In this document: positions 6,120 through 14,437 of the stretch, one piece after another | Layout of the letters: every line of letters begins with the position of its first letter | How positions within the stretch are numbered: position 1 is the first letter of the stretch | Source: Gammaproteobacteria bacterium | GTDB lineage: Bacteria; Pseudomonadota; Gammaproteobacteria; Steroidobacterales; Steroidobacteraceae | Direction of reading: 5' to 3' | Assembly (NCBI GenBank): GCA_025350345.1 | Contig: JANXYA010000225.1 | Span: forward strand, 1 to 18,564 | DNA length: 18,564 nucleotides | Program-made: the position numbers and the translations under genes | The notes under the pieces: generated by a model | Databases searched by the model: none | Seen by the model: the letters and a program-made list of their open reading frames with translations, nothing else | Told to the model about the DNA's origin: nothing

Positions 6120-8267
6120 CTAGGGCAAGGCCAGTTGGCGCGCGAAGTAAACGAATTCGCGCGCGCCCATGGCGGACTGCTCATCGAGCGTGGCGCCCGC
6201 GCCGTGTCCGCCTTCGATGACTTCGTAGAACAGATAGGGCTGGCCCAGTTGCGCCAGCCGGGCCGCAAACTTGCGTGCGTGCTGCGGGCCGACGCGGTCA
6301 TCCTTGGTGGTGGACCAGACCAGCGGCTCGGGGTAGGCCATGCCGGCCTTCAGGTTCTGGTACGGCGAGGTCGCGGCCAGGAAGGCCCGCTCCTCCGGCA
6401 CCGTGACACTGCCGTATTCACCGACCCAGGAACTGCCGGCCGCGATCTGTTCGTAGCGCAGCATGTCGAGCAAGGGCACTTCGATGTCCACGGCGCCCCA
6501 CAGGTCCGGCCGCTGGTTGAACTCCACGCCCATGAGCAGGCCGCCGTTGGAGCCGCCGCGTATCCCTAAGTGCCTGGCGCTGGTAAAGCCGCGCGCGATC
6601 AGGTCCTCGGCCACCGCGGCGAAATCATCGTAGATGCACTGGCGGTGCGTCTTGAGACCCGCCTCGTGCCAGGCGGGCCCGAATTCGCCGCCGCCCCGAA
6701 TATTGGCGAGCACGAACGCGCCGCCCCTCTCCAGCCACAGCTTGCCGGTACTGGCCGAGTAGTACGGCGTTTCCGAGACCTGGAAGCCGCCGTAAGCCGT
6801 CAGGATCGTCGGCGTGGTGCCATCGCGCCGCGCGTCGTTGGCGTGCACGATGAAGTAGGGAATCCGCGTGCCATCCTTCGAGACGGCTTCGAGCTGTTCC
6901 ACCGTGAGGCGCGCGGCATCGAAGCGTGCCGGCAGTGTCTTGACGACCGCGAGCCTGCTGCCCGCAAGATCGGCGAGCCAGAGAGCCGACGGCGTCAGGA
7001 ATCCGGTGACCTGGAGGAACGCGCGGTCGCTGTGCAGGTCGGTATCGATGATGTCGACGGAGGCATAGTCCGGCAGCGCCAGGGCGCGGCGCGACCACTG
7101 CCGGGGAGCGATCGGCGTGTAGACGTAGGCACGCCCCTTCACCTCGTCGAGTTCCGTGACTAGCAGGTGGTGGCGCGTGGCGCTGGCCTGCGCAAAGGCG
7201 TGGCGGGGCTCGGGCGCATAGACCAGGGACGGCTCCAGTCTGGCCGGCGCCGCGCCTGCCTGCGCCAGATCCACTGCCACCAGCGATCCTTGAGTGAAGC
7301 GCACGCCATCGGCGCTTTGCCAGTCTTCACGCAATTCGATGATGAGCCGCCCGTCGATCAGGCCCACGAGATTCACCTTCCCGGGCAGGCCGAGCCGGAC
7401 GAGGCCCGCGGGAGTCTGCAGCAGGTATTGCGCTTCAAAGAACGTGAGATTGCGCTCCAGGATCAGGGCCTCGTGGCCGGCCGCATCGTGCAGCGCGACC
7501 GGGAAGACCCCCACGTCGCTGGCAAGTCCGCGAAACAGCTCCTGCGCTGCGGCGAGCGGCTCGCCGCGCCGCAGGCGCTTGACGACGTAGGGATAACCGG
7601 AGGTGGTCAGCTCGCCGGGCGACCATTCGCGGCTGACCCACAGCGTGTCCTGATTCTGCCAGGCGAGGCTCTGCTTGCCCCGCGGGAGCGAGAAACCACC
7701 GGGCACGAATTGGGCGCGGCGCAGGTCGAACTCGCGCTCGCTCACCGCATCTTCGCCCCCGTCCGATAGGGCGAGCATGCAGCGGCGCTCGGCGGGCTGC
7801 TGGCAGTCCGCGCCGCTCCAGAACCAGTTCGCCTTCTCCCGCGCCGACAGCGCGTCCAGATCGAGTACGGTCGCCCACCTGGGAGCCGGGCGCCGATACT
7901 CGCGCAGGCTGGCGCGGCGCCACAGGCCGTGCGCGTGGGTGGCGTCCTGCCAGTGATTGTAGATGCGCCCGCCGAGTATCGCCGGTTCCGCAATCCGATC
8001 CGCGGCCTCGGAGAGGGCCAGGGCGTCCTGGTAAAAGGCGGCAAAATGTGCATCGGCGTCGAGCACCGCCGTGGTCCGGGCGTTCTGCGCGCGCACCCAG
8101 TCCATGGCGCGTGCGCCGTCGACCTCTTCGAGCCAGAGAAAGGGATCCGCCGCTGTCTCAGCGGGTGTCCTGCCCCCAGTGCCGGTGCCATCTGCCAGGG
8201 CGGGCAGGCGCGCCAGGCACAGGGCGGCCAGGCCGAGGCAGGCCGGGATGAGGACGCGAGCGCGCAT
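6120..8267 (-). CDS. Exported prolyl oligopeptidase, S9A family
   Basis: The 715-residue serine peptidase has an N-terminal signal peptide (about 1-25, ending PALAD) that sends it to the periplasm or outside. DPFLWLEE (42-49) opens the beta-propeller domain typical of S9A enzymes. The alpha/beta-hydrolase domain carries the nucleophile S573 in GGSNGG, the acid at D656/D657 in TKDDRVGP and the histidine H688 in EGGHGAG. Length and order match prolyl oligopeptidases, which cut after proline in short peptides; the exact substrate is unknown. The ATG is the only start that gives a clean signal peptide, but no strong Shine-Dalgarno is seen. It is divergent from the DUF885 gene across 130 nt, and ATGATA at 8303-8308 reads TATCAT on this strand as a possible -10. 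Confidence 0.95.
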   Translation of the reverse strand: MRARVLIPACLGLAALCLARLPALADGTGTGGRTPAETAADPFLWLEEVDGARAMDWVRAQNARTTAVLDADAHFAAFYQDALALSEAADRIAEPAILGGRIYNHWQDATHAHGLWRRASLREYRRPAPRWATVLDLDALSAREKANWFWSGADCQQPAERRCMLALSDGGEDAVSEREFDLRRAQFVPGGFSLPRGKQSLAWQNQDTLWVSREWSPGELTTSGYPYVVKRLRRGEPLAAAQELFRGLASDVGVFPVALHDAAGHEALILERNLTFFEAQYLLQTPAGLVRLGLPGKVNLVGLIDGRLIIELREDWQSADGVRFTQGSLVAVDLAQAGAAPARLEPSLVYAPEPRHAFAQASATRHHLLVTELDEVKGRAYVYTPIAPRQWSRRALALPDYASVDIIDTDLHSDRAFLQVTGFLTPSALWLADLAGSRLAVVKTLPARFDAARLTVEQLEAVSKDGTRIPYFIVHANDARRDGTTPTILTAYGGFQVSETPYYSASTGKLWLERGGAFVLANIRGGGEFGPAWHEAGLKTHRQCIYDDFAAVAEDLIARGFTSARHLGIRGGSNGGLLMGVEFNQRPDLWGAVDIEVPLLDMLRYEQIAAGSSWVGEYGSVTVPEERAFLAATSPYQNLKAGMAYPEPLVWSTTKDDRVGPQHARKFAARLAQLGQPYLFYEVIEGGHGAGATLDEQSAMGAREFVYFARQLALP

Positions 8268-8397
8268 GGCGATGACTCAACGGGGGGAAGTAAGGGCGCG
8301 CCATGATAGTCGCCCGCAGCATTCCGATCCACGGCTGGTCAAGCCGGCGCTACAGGCGCAGGATTCCGCTTTGCCACATCCACTGCAGGGGTCCCCA

Positions 8398-10101
8398 ATG
8401 CAACAGCGAATCGCGGTAATGGCGGCATCGGTCCTGGGGCTTGCGATCTGCGCCCCGGCGCTCGGCCTCACGCCGGAAGCCCACGCCGACGCGCTCGTCA
8501 ATGATTTCGTCTACGAGAGCCTCGCCCTCGCTCCGGCCACGGCGACCTTCGCCGGCTACCACGTGCACAAAGGGGTACGACTCGACAGCGTCTGGGACGA
8601 TTACAGCCCGGCCGGCATCGCGCGCGTGCGCGGCTTCAATCTCGGTCTTTCTCATCAGCTCGACTCGCTCCAAGGCGCCGCGCTCGATGCCGAGCGCCAG
8701 GCCGATCTCGATATCGTGCGGGATTCCGTCGGCCTGAATCTCCTGGAGTTCGATCACATCCAGGCTTACCGCCACAACCCGACCGTCTACGTCGAGCTGA
8801 TCGGCAACGGGCTGTACAACCTCTACGTCCTGAACTCCGCCCCCGCCGGGGAGCGCTTCGGCTACATCATCAAGCGCCTGCAGCGCCTGCCGGCGCTGGT
8901 CGCGCAGGCCAGGGCCAATCTCCTCGACGCGCCCGAGGTGTGGAACCGCGTGGCGCGCGAAGAGAACGATGGCAACATCGAGCTCATCGACAAGACCCTG
9001 CGCGCCGCCACACCGGACAAGCTCAAGTCCGGCTACTCCGCCGCGGCCGCACCGGCCCTGAAGTCGCTCCGCGATTTCAACGCCTACCTGGCCGATACGC
9101 TTTCGAAAAAGACCAGCGACTGGCGGCTCGGGGCGGAGAACTACCGCCAGAAATGCGGTTTCTACCTGCACACCGGCAAGACCCCGGCGCAGCTGCTGGC
9201 CGTGGCCGAACATGATCTCGCCGCGACGCGCGCGGAGATAGCCCGGCTCGCCGCGCCGCGCACTCCGGAGGAGGCGCTCGCGGATGTGGCCAGCCAGCAC
9301 GCGACGCCCGCGACGTACATGGATGAGGTACGCCAGACGCTGGCGCAGTCCACCGCGTTCGTCAAGAAGAAGGACCTGCTCACGCTCGCCGACAACAGCA
9401 ACCTCGCCGTGATCGACACGCCGGTGTTCATGCGCGGCGTCTACGCGGTCGGCGGGTTCAACGCCGCGCCTGCGCTCGAGCCGCAGCTGGGCGCCTATTA
9501 CTGGGTGACGCCGATCCCGGCCGACTGGCCGCAGGCGCGCATCGATTCCAAGCTGCGTGAATACAACCACTACACCCTGCACCAGCTCACGGTTCACGAG
9601 GCGATGCCTGGACACTACGTGCAGGCGGAATACGCCAATCGCATCCAGCCGCTCGCGCGCCGCGTGCTGCGCAACATCTGGGGCAACAACGCCTACATCG
9701 AGGGCTGGGCGGTCTACGCGCAGCAGATGATGACGGATGAAGGCTATCTGGGCCACGATCCGAAGATGCGGCTCGCCATGCTGAAGCAGATGCTGCGTGG
9801 CGAGGCCAACACGATCCTGGACGTCCGGTTGCAGACCATGGGCATGACGGACAGCCAGGCGCTCGAGCTGATGATCAAGCAGACCTACCAGGAGCGCGAG
9901 GAGGCCACCGCCAAGCTGCAGCGCGCCCAGCTCTCATCCTGCCAGCTCGCCGTGTACTACGCCGGCTCCCAGGGCTGGAACGAGGTGCGCGCGCACTATC
10001 GCGAGCGGCACCCGAAGGATTTCTCGCTGAAGAAATTCCACGAGGCGGCGCTCAATGAAGGCGCGGTGCCGCTGGCGACGCTCGATCGCCTGTTGCACTG
10101 A
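8398..10101 (+). CDS. Exported DUF885 family protein, putative zinc metallopeptidase
   Basis: Starting at the ATG at 8398, which has AGGGG six bases upstream, the protein is 567 residues with a signal peptide (about 1-23, then LTPEAHADAL). The open frame continues upstream over the divergent peptidase gene, but that part has no signal sequence and is rejected. The DUF885 hallmark HEAMPGHY is at 400-407: H400, E401 and H406 resemble a stretched HExxH zinc site. E435 in the following IEGWAVYAQQMM helix could be the third ligand, as in gluzincins. Metallopeptidase activity for this family is inferred from that motif. With the divergent S9A peptidase it forms a probable exported peptide-degrading pair, and the cupin gene follows after 24 nt. 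Confidence 0.93.
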   Translation: MQQRIAVMAASVLGLAICAPALGLTPEAHADALVNDFVYESLALAPATATFAGYHVHKGVRLDSVWDDYSPAGIARVRGFNLGLSHQLDSLQGAALDAERQADLDIVRDSVGLNLLEFDHIQAYRHNPTVYVELIGNGLYNLYVLNSAPAGERFGYIIKRLQRLPALVAQARANLLDAPEVWNRVAREENDGNIELIDKTLRAATPDKLKSGYSAAAAPALKSLRDFNAYLADTLSKKTSDWRLGAENYRQKCGFYLHTGKTPAQLLAVAEHDLAATRAEIARLAAPRTPEEALADVASQHATPATYMDEVRQTLAQSTAFVKKKDLLTLADNSNLAVIDTPVFMRGVYAVGGFNAAPALEPQLGAYYWVTPIPADWPQARIDSKLREYNHYTLHQLTVHEAMPGHYVQAEYANRIQPLARRVLRNIWGNNAYIEGWAVYAQQMMTDEGYLGHDPKMRLAMLKQMLRGEANTILDVRLQTMGMTDSQALELMIKQTYQEREEATAKLQRAQLSSCQLAVYYAGSQGWNEVRAHYRERHPKDFSLKKFHEAALNEGAVPLATLDRLLH

Positions 10102-10125
10102 GCGGATCGTGCGGTTGCATCAGCA

Positions 10126-10512
10126 ATGACAACCCGGGTTGAAATCACCAAGCTGGTCGTCCACCAGGACGAGCGCGGCCTGCTGTTCGAGCCGCTCGAC
10201 GCGGCGCAACTCGTCGGCTGGAAAAATGTGCACGCCGTGATCACCGAGCCGGGTGCGGTGCGCGGCAACCACAAGCACCTGCGGGGCAGGGAGGTGAGCG
10301 CGGTCGTCGGGCCGGCGCTGGTGCGCTACTGCGAGGAGGGCCAGACCTGCGATGCCGTGGTGCCCTCTGGCGAGGCCTGGAGTTTCTGTTTTCCGCCCGG
10401 CGTTGCGCACGCGTTCAAGAACACCGGCGATCGCTCGTTCCTGCTGGTGTCCTTCAATACCGCGCTCCATGATCCCGGTGGGGCCGACGTCGAGCGCGTG
10501 GAATTGATCTGA
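10126..10512 (+). CDS. Small cupin-domain protein (sugar-epimerase/CapF C-terminus-like)
   Basis: The 128-residue single-domain cupin has motif 1 complete: G43, five residues, H49-K-H51, four residues, E56, then G62. Motif 2 is also complete: P91-G92, H95 and N99. These residues normally bind one divalent metal. The RGNHKH context and the NVHAVITEPGAVRG strand are like the cupin end of CapF-type and dTDP-sugar isomerase-like proteins of polysaccharide synthesis, but no sugar-nucleotide genes are near, so the substrate is unknown. It follows the DUF885 gene by 24 nt with no clear Shine-Dalgarno and may be cotranscribed. Its 3' end faces the amidohydrolase gene, 30 nt away, and no terminator hairpin with a T tract is visible there. 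Confidence 0.85.
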   Translation: MTTRVEITKLVVHQDERGLLFEPLDAAQLVGWKNVHAVITEPGAVRGNHKHLRGREVSAVVGPALVRYCEEGQTCDAVVPSGEAWSFCFPPGVAHAFKNTGDRSFLLVSFNTALHDPGGADVERVELI

Positions 10513-10542
10513 CGCGCGGCTCCCCGCCGTCTGCTCCGGAGC

Positions 10543-11832
10543 TTAGGGAGCGGCCTTTGGTGTCGGCTGCTTGACCACTTCGCCGCCCTTCATGACGAAG
10601 GGGACGGATTGCAGCGTGCCCACATCGGCGAGCGGGTCCCCTGCCACGGCGATGAGGTCGCCAAAGCGGCCAACTGCAATGGCGCCAACGTCCTTCGATC
10701 GGCCCAGCGCTTCGGCAGCCGTGACGGTGGCGGCCTGGATGGCCTGCATCGGCGACATGCCCCACGTGACCATCGTGGCGAACTGCCTGGCATTGTCGCC
10801 GTTGGGATAGGTACCGGCGTCAGTGCCATAGATCATTTTCACCCCGGCATTGAGCGCCGCACGAAAGGTCTGGCGTTGCTTGAGTCCTATGGATCGCTCC
10901 TTGTCCAGCGATTCCTTGAACAGGCCGTTCTTTTCGCCTTCGCCGAGAATGTAATCGTCGTCATAGATATCCATCGAAAAATACGTGCCGTGCTGCTTGG
11001 CGAGCGCAAAGGCTTCATCATCGGCGAGACTGGCGTGTTCGATGGTATCGACGCCTGCCCTGATCGCATCCTTGATGCCGGCGGTGCCGTGGGCGTGCAC
11101 GGCGACCTTTAGCCCGAGCATGTGAGCCTCGTCTACGATGGCCTGCATTTCCGCGAGGTTGTATTGCTGTGCGGCGACGGAGTCGGTCTTGGACAGCACG
11201 CCGCCGGTGCCGCAAAACTTGATAACCTCGGCTCCATACTTGCGCAGCTTGCGCACCATTGCGCGCAACTCGTCCGGGCCGTTGGCAATGGACGCGGTCG
11301 GAGTGGTGATCGAAGGGGGCAGCTCGGTGTAATCGCAATGACCGCCGGTCGCGCCGATGGCATAGGTCGCCGGCACGATGCGCGGGCCGGGTATGAACCC
11401 CTGCTCGATGCCCTGTTTTATCGCCACATCGTCATAGTTCCTGGAACCGACGTTCCGGACGGTGGTGAAGCCCGCCTCCAGGGTGCGCCTGGCGTTTGCC
11501 ACTCCGACCACGGTCCAGAAATTGTCCGTAAACGGCAATCTTCGGTAGCCGCTGTAGCGCGGGTCGGAGGTGAGGTGGACATGCATGTCGATCAGGCCCG
11601 GGAGGAGCGTCATTCCCGGCAGGTCGACACGGCGTGCGCCCGGGGGAATCGGCGCATCCTGGGTCAGCACCGCCGCGATACGGCCGTCGATGATGGTGAT
11701 CTGCGGGCGCTCGAGCGTGCGGCCGGCCAGCACATCCACCATGCGATCGGCAGTGACCACCACCGTATCTGCATTGGCGGGGAGTGCAGCGATGAGAGCG
11801 CCGGCCGCCAGGATCGCGATGAGGTGTCTCAT
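10543..11832 (-). CDS. Exported amidohydrolase, COG1228 (prolidase/imidazolonepropionase-like)
   Basis: The 429-residue protein has a signal peptide (about 1-21, ANA before D22) and a full metal-dependent amidohydrolase site: H84 and H86 in DMHVH, K205 in EVIKFCGTGG (the usual carboxylated bridging lysine), H246 and H248 in VAVHAHG, H266 in TIEHAS, and D338 in YGTDAGT. The pattern fits the binuclear COG1228 group, some of whose members have been shown to be Xaa-Pro or Xaa-Arg/Lys dipeptidases. The specificity here is unknown. A GGGAG lies 9 nt before the ATG. It is the last gene of the mttB-SDR-amidohydrolase run, 45 nt after the SDR gene, so it may process the same substrate or simply feed on dipeptides. 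Confidence 0.93.
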   Translation of the reverse strand: MRHLIAILAAGALIAALPANADTVVVTADRMVDVLAGRTLERPQITIIDGRIAAVLTQDAPIPPGARRVDLPGMTLLPGLIDMHVHLTSDPRYSGYRRLPFTDNFWTVVGVANARRTLEAGFTTVRNVGSRNYDDVAIKQGIEQGFIPGPRIVPATYAIGATGGHCDYTELPPSITTPTASIANGPDELRAMVRKLRKYGAEVIKFCGTGGVLSKTDSVAAQQYNLAEMQAIVDEAHMLGLKVAVHAHGTAGIKDAIRAGVDTIEHASLADDEAFALAKQHGTYFSMDIYDDDYILGEGEKNGLFKESLDKERSIGLKQRQTFRAALNAGVKMIYGTDAGTYPNGDNARQFATMVTWGMSPMQAIQAATVTAAEALGRSKDVGAIAVGRFGDLIAVAGDPLADVGTLQSVPFVMKGGEVVKQPTPKAAP

Positions 11833-11877
11833 GGAAGAATGCTCCCGAACGGGCTGGTCCGTGCCCGTCGAATGAAT

Positions 11878-12642
11878 CTACAGGAAAATGCCGCCCGAGA
11901 CCTCGATGCGCTGGCCGTTAATCCAGCCGTTCTCGGGAGAGAGGAGCGAGGCGATGACGCCGCCGATGTCATCGGGCAGGCCGACCCGGCCGAGCGCCGT
12001 CTGCGAGGCGATGCCGGCATTGAGCTGCGCGTTGTCGCGCACCGCACCTGCGCCGAAGTCGGTTTCGATGGCACCCGGGGCGACGATATTCACGGCGATG
12101 CCACGCGGCCCCAGTTCCTTGGCCATGTAGCGGGTGAGGACTTCCATGGCGCCCTTCATCGCGGCATAGGCGGCGTAGCCGGGCAGGGCGAAGCGCGCGA
12201 GTCCCGAGGACAGGTTCACGATCCGGCCGCCATCTGCGATCAGCGGCAGCAGGGCCTGCGTGAGGAAGAACGCGCCCTTGAAATGAATATTCACGAGCTC
12301 GTCGAACTGCGCGGCCGTCGTCTCCGCGAAGCTGGCGTAAATGCCGATGCCGGCATTGTTGACGAGGAAGTTGAATCGCTCCCGCTGCCAGTGGGTCTTG
12401 AGCGCCGCTCGCACCTGCCCGGCAAAGGCCGTGAAGCTGCCGCTGTCGGCCACATCGAGGGGCAGGGCCACGGCGCGGCGACCTGCGGAGCTGATCTGGG
12501 CCACGACGGCGTCGGCTTCGGAGCGACTGTGCAGGTAGGTGAGTATGACATCGGTCCCATGCCCGGCGAGCTTCAGCGCGGCGCTCTTGCCCAGGCCACG
12601 GCTGGCGCCGGTGATGAGGGCGATGGGGGTCGATGAGTTCAT
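11878..12642 (-). CDS. Short-chain dehydrogenase/reductase (SDR)
   Basis: The 254-residue classical SDR has every core motif: the cofactor glycine motif TGASRGLG (11-18), LPLDVAD around 60-66, NNAG (95-98), the catalytic serine in NLSSG (S145/S146) and Y159-x-x-x-K163. The VAPGAIETDF segment after the active site and a GGIFL C-terminus are typical of the FabG-like branch. Cofactor is probably NADP(H), since R15 follows the first glycine, but this is weak evidence. The start has an excellent GGAGG at 12654-12650, 7 nt from the ATG. The mttB stop lies 14 nt upstream, so the two are almost certainly one operon. The substrate may be an aldehyde, ketone or alcohol made from the mttB substrate; this is inference. 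Confidence 0.94.
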   Translation of the reverse strand: MNSSTPIALITGASRGLGKSAALKLAGHGTDVILTYLHSRSEADAVVAQISSAGRRAVALPLDVADSGSFTAFAGQVRAALKTHWQRERFNFLVNNAGIGIYASFAETTAAQFDELVNIHFKGAFFLTQALLPLIADGGRIVNLSSGLARFALPGYAAYAAMKGAMEVLTRYMAKELGPRGIAVNIVAPGAIETDFGAGAVRDNAQLNAGIASQTALGRVGLPDDIGGVIASLLSPENGWINGQRIEVSGGIFL

Positions 12643-12656
12643 GTGTAAACCTCCGT

Positions 12657-14207
12657 TCAGTTGAGCTCATCCGGCATGGCAGTCTTGCGGCGCGCGATGT
12701 ACGCGAGCAGCGCCTCGTCGATTGCAGGGTCGAGCGGTGGCGCCTCATACGTTTCGAGCAGCGCCTTCCAGCGCCGGTTGGCGCGCGTGAGCTGGTCAGT
12801 GGACCCTTCCGCGCTCCATTGTTCATAGGAATTGTTGTCGGCAAGCTCGAAGTCATGGAAGGCGTGCTCGTAGTTCGCCATCGTGTGCGCCGAGCCGAGG
12901 TAGTGCTTGCCCGGGCCGATTTCCCGGAAGGCATCGAGCGCAAAGCCGTTGGCGTCGAGATTCAGGCCTTTGGCAAGCGTGTGGAACCCGCCCAGCTGGT
13001 CGACGTCCATCACGAACTTCTCGTACGACATCGCCAGTCCCGCCTCCAGCCAGCCGGCCGCGTGCAGGATGAAATTGGCGCCGGCCATGAACGCCGGCCA
13101 CATCGAGTTTGCGCTCTCGAACGCCGCCTGGGAGTCCGCCACCTTCGATCCGCACAGGTTCCCGCCGCAGCGCAGCGGCACGTTGAGCCGGCGCGCCAGC
13201 TGGCCGATGGCAAAATAGGCGAGCGCGGGTTCGGGCGTGCCGAAGGTCGGCGCCCCGCTCCGCAGCGACATCGAGGAGAGGAAATTGCCGAGGATCACGG
13301 GCGAGCCGGGGCGCTCGAGCTGCGCGAGCGCGACGCAGAACAGCGCCTCGGCGTAGCACTGGGCGAGCGCGCCGGCGGTCGTCACCGGCCCCATCGCGCC
13401 GCCAAGGATGAAGGGGACGCACACCGGCGCCTGGTTTGCCGCCGCGTAGGTGCGGATCACGCGGCTCGCCTCCCCGTCGAGCACCAGCGGTGAATTGACA
13501 TTCACGTTGCCCAGGATCACGCAGTGGTTCGCGACGAAGTCCGCGCCGAACAGGATCCGGCACAGTTCGATCGAGTCCGCGGCGCGCGCCGCAGTCGTGA
13601 CCGAACCCATGAAGGGCTTGTCGGAGTAGCGCATGTGCGCGTAGACCATGTCGAAGTGCCGCTTGTTGACCGGCACGTCGACCGGTTCGCACACGGTGCC
13701 CCCGGAGTGGTGCAGCCAGGGTGAGAGGTAGGCGAGCTTGACGAAATTGTGGAAGTCCGCGAGCGTCCCGTAGCGCCGGCCATGATCCAGATCGGTGACG
13801 AAGGGCGGACCGTAGGCGGGCGCGAACACCGTGTGCTGGCCGCCGATCTGCACGCTGCGCACGGGATTGCGCGCGTGCTGCGTGAATTCGCGCGGCGCCG
13901 AGCGGCGCACGAGCTCGCGCGCGAGCCCGGCCGGCACGTGGATGCGCCAGTCGCCCACGATCCTGGCGCCCGCGTTGCGCCACAGGGCGATCGCCTCGGC
14001 ATCGCCACGAATCTCGAACCCGATCTCCTCGAGCAGGATGTCGGCGTGGCGCTCGATGGCCTCGAGCCCCTCGGTGGACAGGAATTCGTAAGGCGGGAGC
14101 TCGCGGCTGATATAGGCCGGTGCCACCGGTCGCTGGGCCCGGGATTTCTGCCGGGCCTCGCGGCTGCTCGGTCGGGCGCGGCGGGCGGCCGGATCGTTTT
14201 CGGTCAT
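12657..14207 (-). CDS. MttB-family (trimethylamine/quaternary amine) methyltransferase without pyrrolysine
   Basis: The protein is a full-length MttB-family member, 516 residues from the ATG at 14207. Characterised members move a methyl group from trimethylamine (pyrrolysine enzyme) or from quaternary amines such as glycine betaine (non-pyrrolysine enzymes) to a corrinoid protein. The frame has no internal TAG; the region where archaeal MttB has pyrrolysine reads RCGGNLCGSK (346-355), so this is the non-pyrrolysine type. The N-terminus is very basic (RRARPSSREARQKSR). A GTG at 14261 would add 18 residues and has a G-run directly against it; I prefer the ATG because the extension adds nothing recognisable. 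It is first in an operon with the SDR and amidohydrolase genes. No corrinoid protein or tetrahydrofolate methyltransferase gene is in the window. Substrate unknown. Confidence 0.92.
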   Translation of the reverse strand: MTENDPAARRARPSSREARQKSRAQRPVAPAYISRELPPYEFLSTEGLEAIERHADILLEEIGFEIRGDAEAIALWRNAGARIVGDWRIHVPAGLARELVRRSAPREFTQHARNPVRSVQIGGQHTVFAPAYGPPFVTDLDHGRRYGTLADFHNFVKLAYLSPWLHHSGGTVCEPVDVPVNKRHFDMVYAHMRYSDKPFMGSVTTAARAADSIELCRILFGADFVANHCVILGNVNVNSPLVLDGEASRVIRTYAAANQAPVCVPFILGGAMGPVTTAGALAQCYAEALFCVALAQLERPGSPVILGNFLSSMSLRSGAPTFGTPEPALAYFAIGQLARRLNVPLRCGGNLCGSKVADSQAAFESANSMWPAFMAGANFILHAAGWLEAGLAMSYEKFVMDVDQLGGFHTLAKGLNLDANGFALDAFREIGPGKHYLGSAHTMANYEHAFHDFELADNNSYEQWSAEGSTDQLTRANRRWKALLETYEAPPLDPAIDEALLAYIARRKTAMPDELN

Positions 14208-14437
14208 CGGATGAGGATCCGGGCGCGTGATCTCATGAAGGATCTTCTGGTCGCGGGCCACCCCCTGTCAATTCGTAAGCGCGTAAGATCGCCGTCCATC
14301 AGATGTCGCCCGTTGTCTCTTATTGTATCGTGAAAGATACAATAGGCCATAAGAAAGCCGTATTAACCATTTTTGTGTGCTAACTGGAAACTGAGTGCGT
14401 CATATAGCACTCTTAGGGAGGACACCTGGCGCAGGTG
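14208..14437. promoter_or_regulatory. Control region between mttB and the small ORF/yjbR side
   Basis: About 230 bases hold no gene I can support and, from roughly 14310 to 14415, are clearly less GC-rich than the surroundings. They contain the perfect inverted repeat listed separately and an AGTGC/GCACT inverted repeat at 14394-14411 around a TATA stretch. A GGGAGG at 14416-14421 reads as a Shine-Dalgarno for the plus strand. The TACAAT hexamers inside the palindrome could serve as -10 boxes in either direction; on the plus strand TTGTCT at 14313-14318 is a possible but distant (19 nt) -35. Promoters in both directions are inferred from position, not proven. Confidence 0.5.
14321..14344. promoter_or_regulatory. 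Perfect 9-bp inverted repeat, putative operator
   Basis: TATTGTATC and GATACAATA are exact reverse complements separated by GTGAAA, giving a 24-bp palindromic site in the divergent region 114 nt upstream of the mttB start. The two-fold symmetry, TTGTATC half sites and A/T-rich ends look like a binding site for a dimeric repressor of the GntR or TetR kind. It overlaps TACAAT -10-like hexamers on both strands, the place where a repressor would block transcription. No regulator gene is next to it in the window, so the cognate factor is unknown. It lacks a T tract and a GC stem, so a terminator is unlikely. Confidence 0.6.

Noticed and set aside
6108..6120. Short hairpin GGCGG-GAT-CCGCC at the end of the S9A peptidase gene
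   Set aside because: The stem is only five base pairs, overlaps the stop codon and has no T tract, so I do not call it a terminator.
8071..8397. Upstream extension of the DUF885 frame over the S9A peptidase gene
   Set aside because: It would hide the signal peptide, is antisense to the peptidase N-terminus, and lacks the good AGGGG site that precedes the ATG at 8398.
8350..9756. A minus-strand open frame of about 470 codons opposite the DUF885 gene
   Set aside because: It mirrors the codon pattern of the DUF885 gene, is rich in Arg/Gly/Val without motifs, and has no context of its own.
10533..10542. Palindrome GCTCCGGAGC between the convergent cupin and amidohydrolase genes
   Set aside because: It has no loop and no T tract, so it cannot act as an intrinsic terminator; a 10-bp GC palindrome is common by chance here.
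11122..12636. A plus-strand open frame of about 500 codons running opposite the amidohydrolase and SDR genes
   Set aside because: It is antisense to two genes with complete catalytic motifs and shows no recognisable family. Long antisense frames are expected in GC-rich DNA because stop codons are rare.
14208..14261. Extended N-terminus of the MttB protein from a GTG at 14261
   Set aside because: The extra 18 residues resemble nothing in the family, and the G-run touches the GTG, too close for a normal ribosome binding site. The ATG at 14207 gives a normal-length protein.
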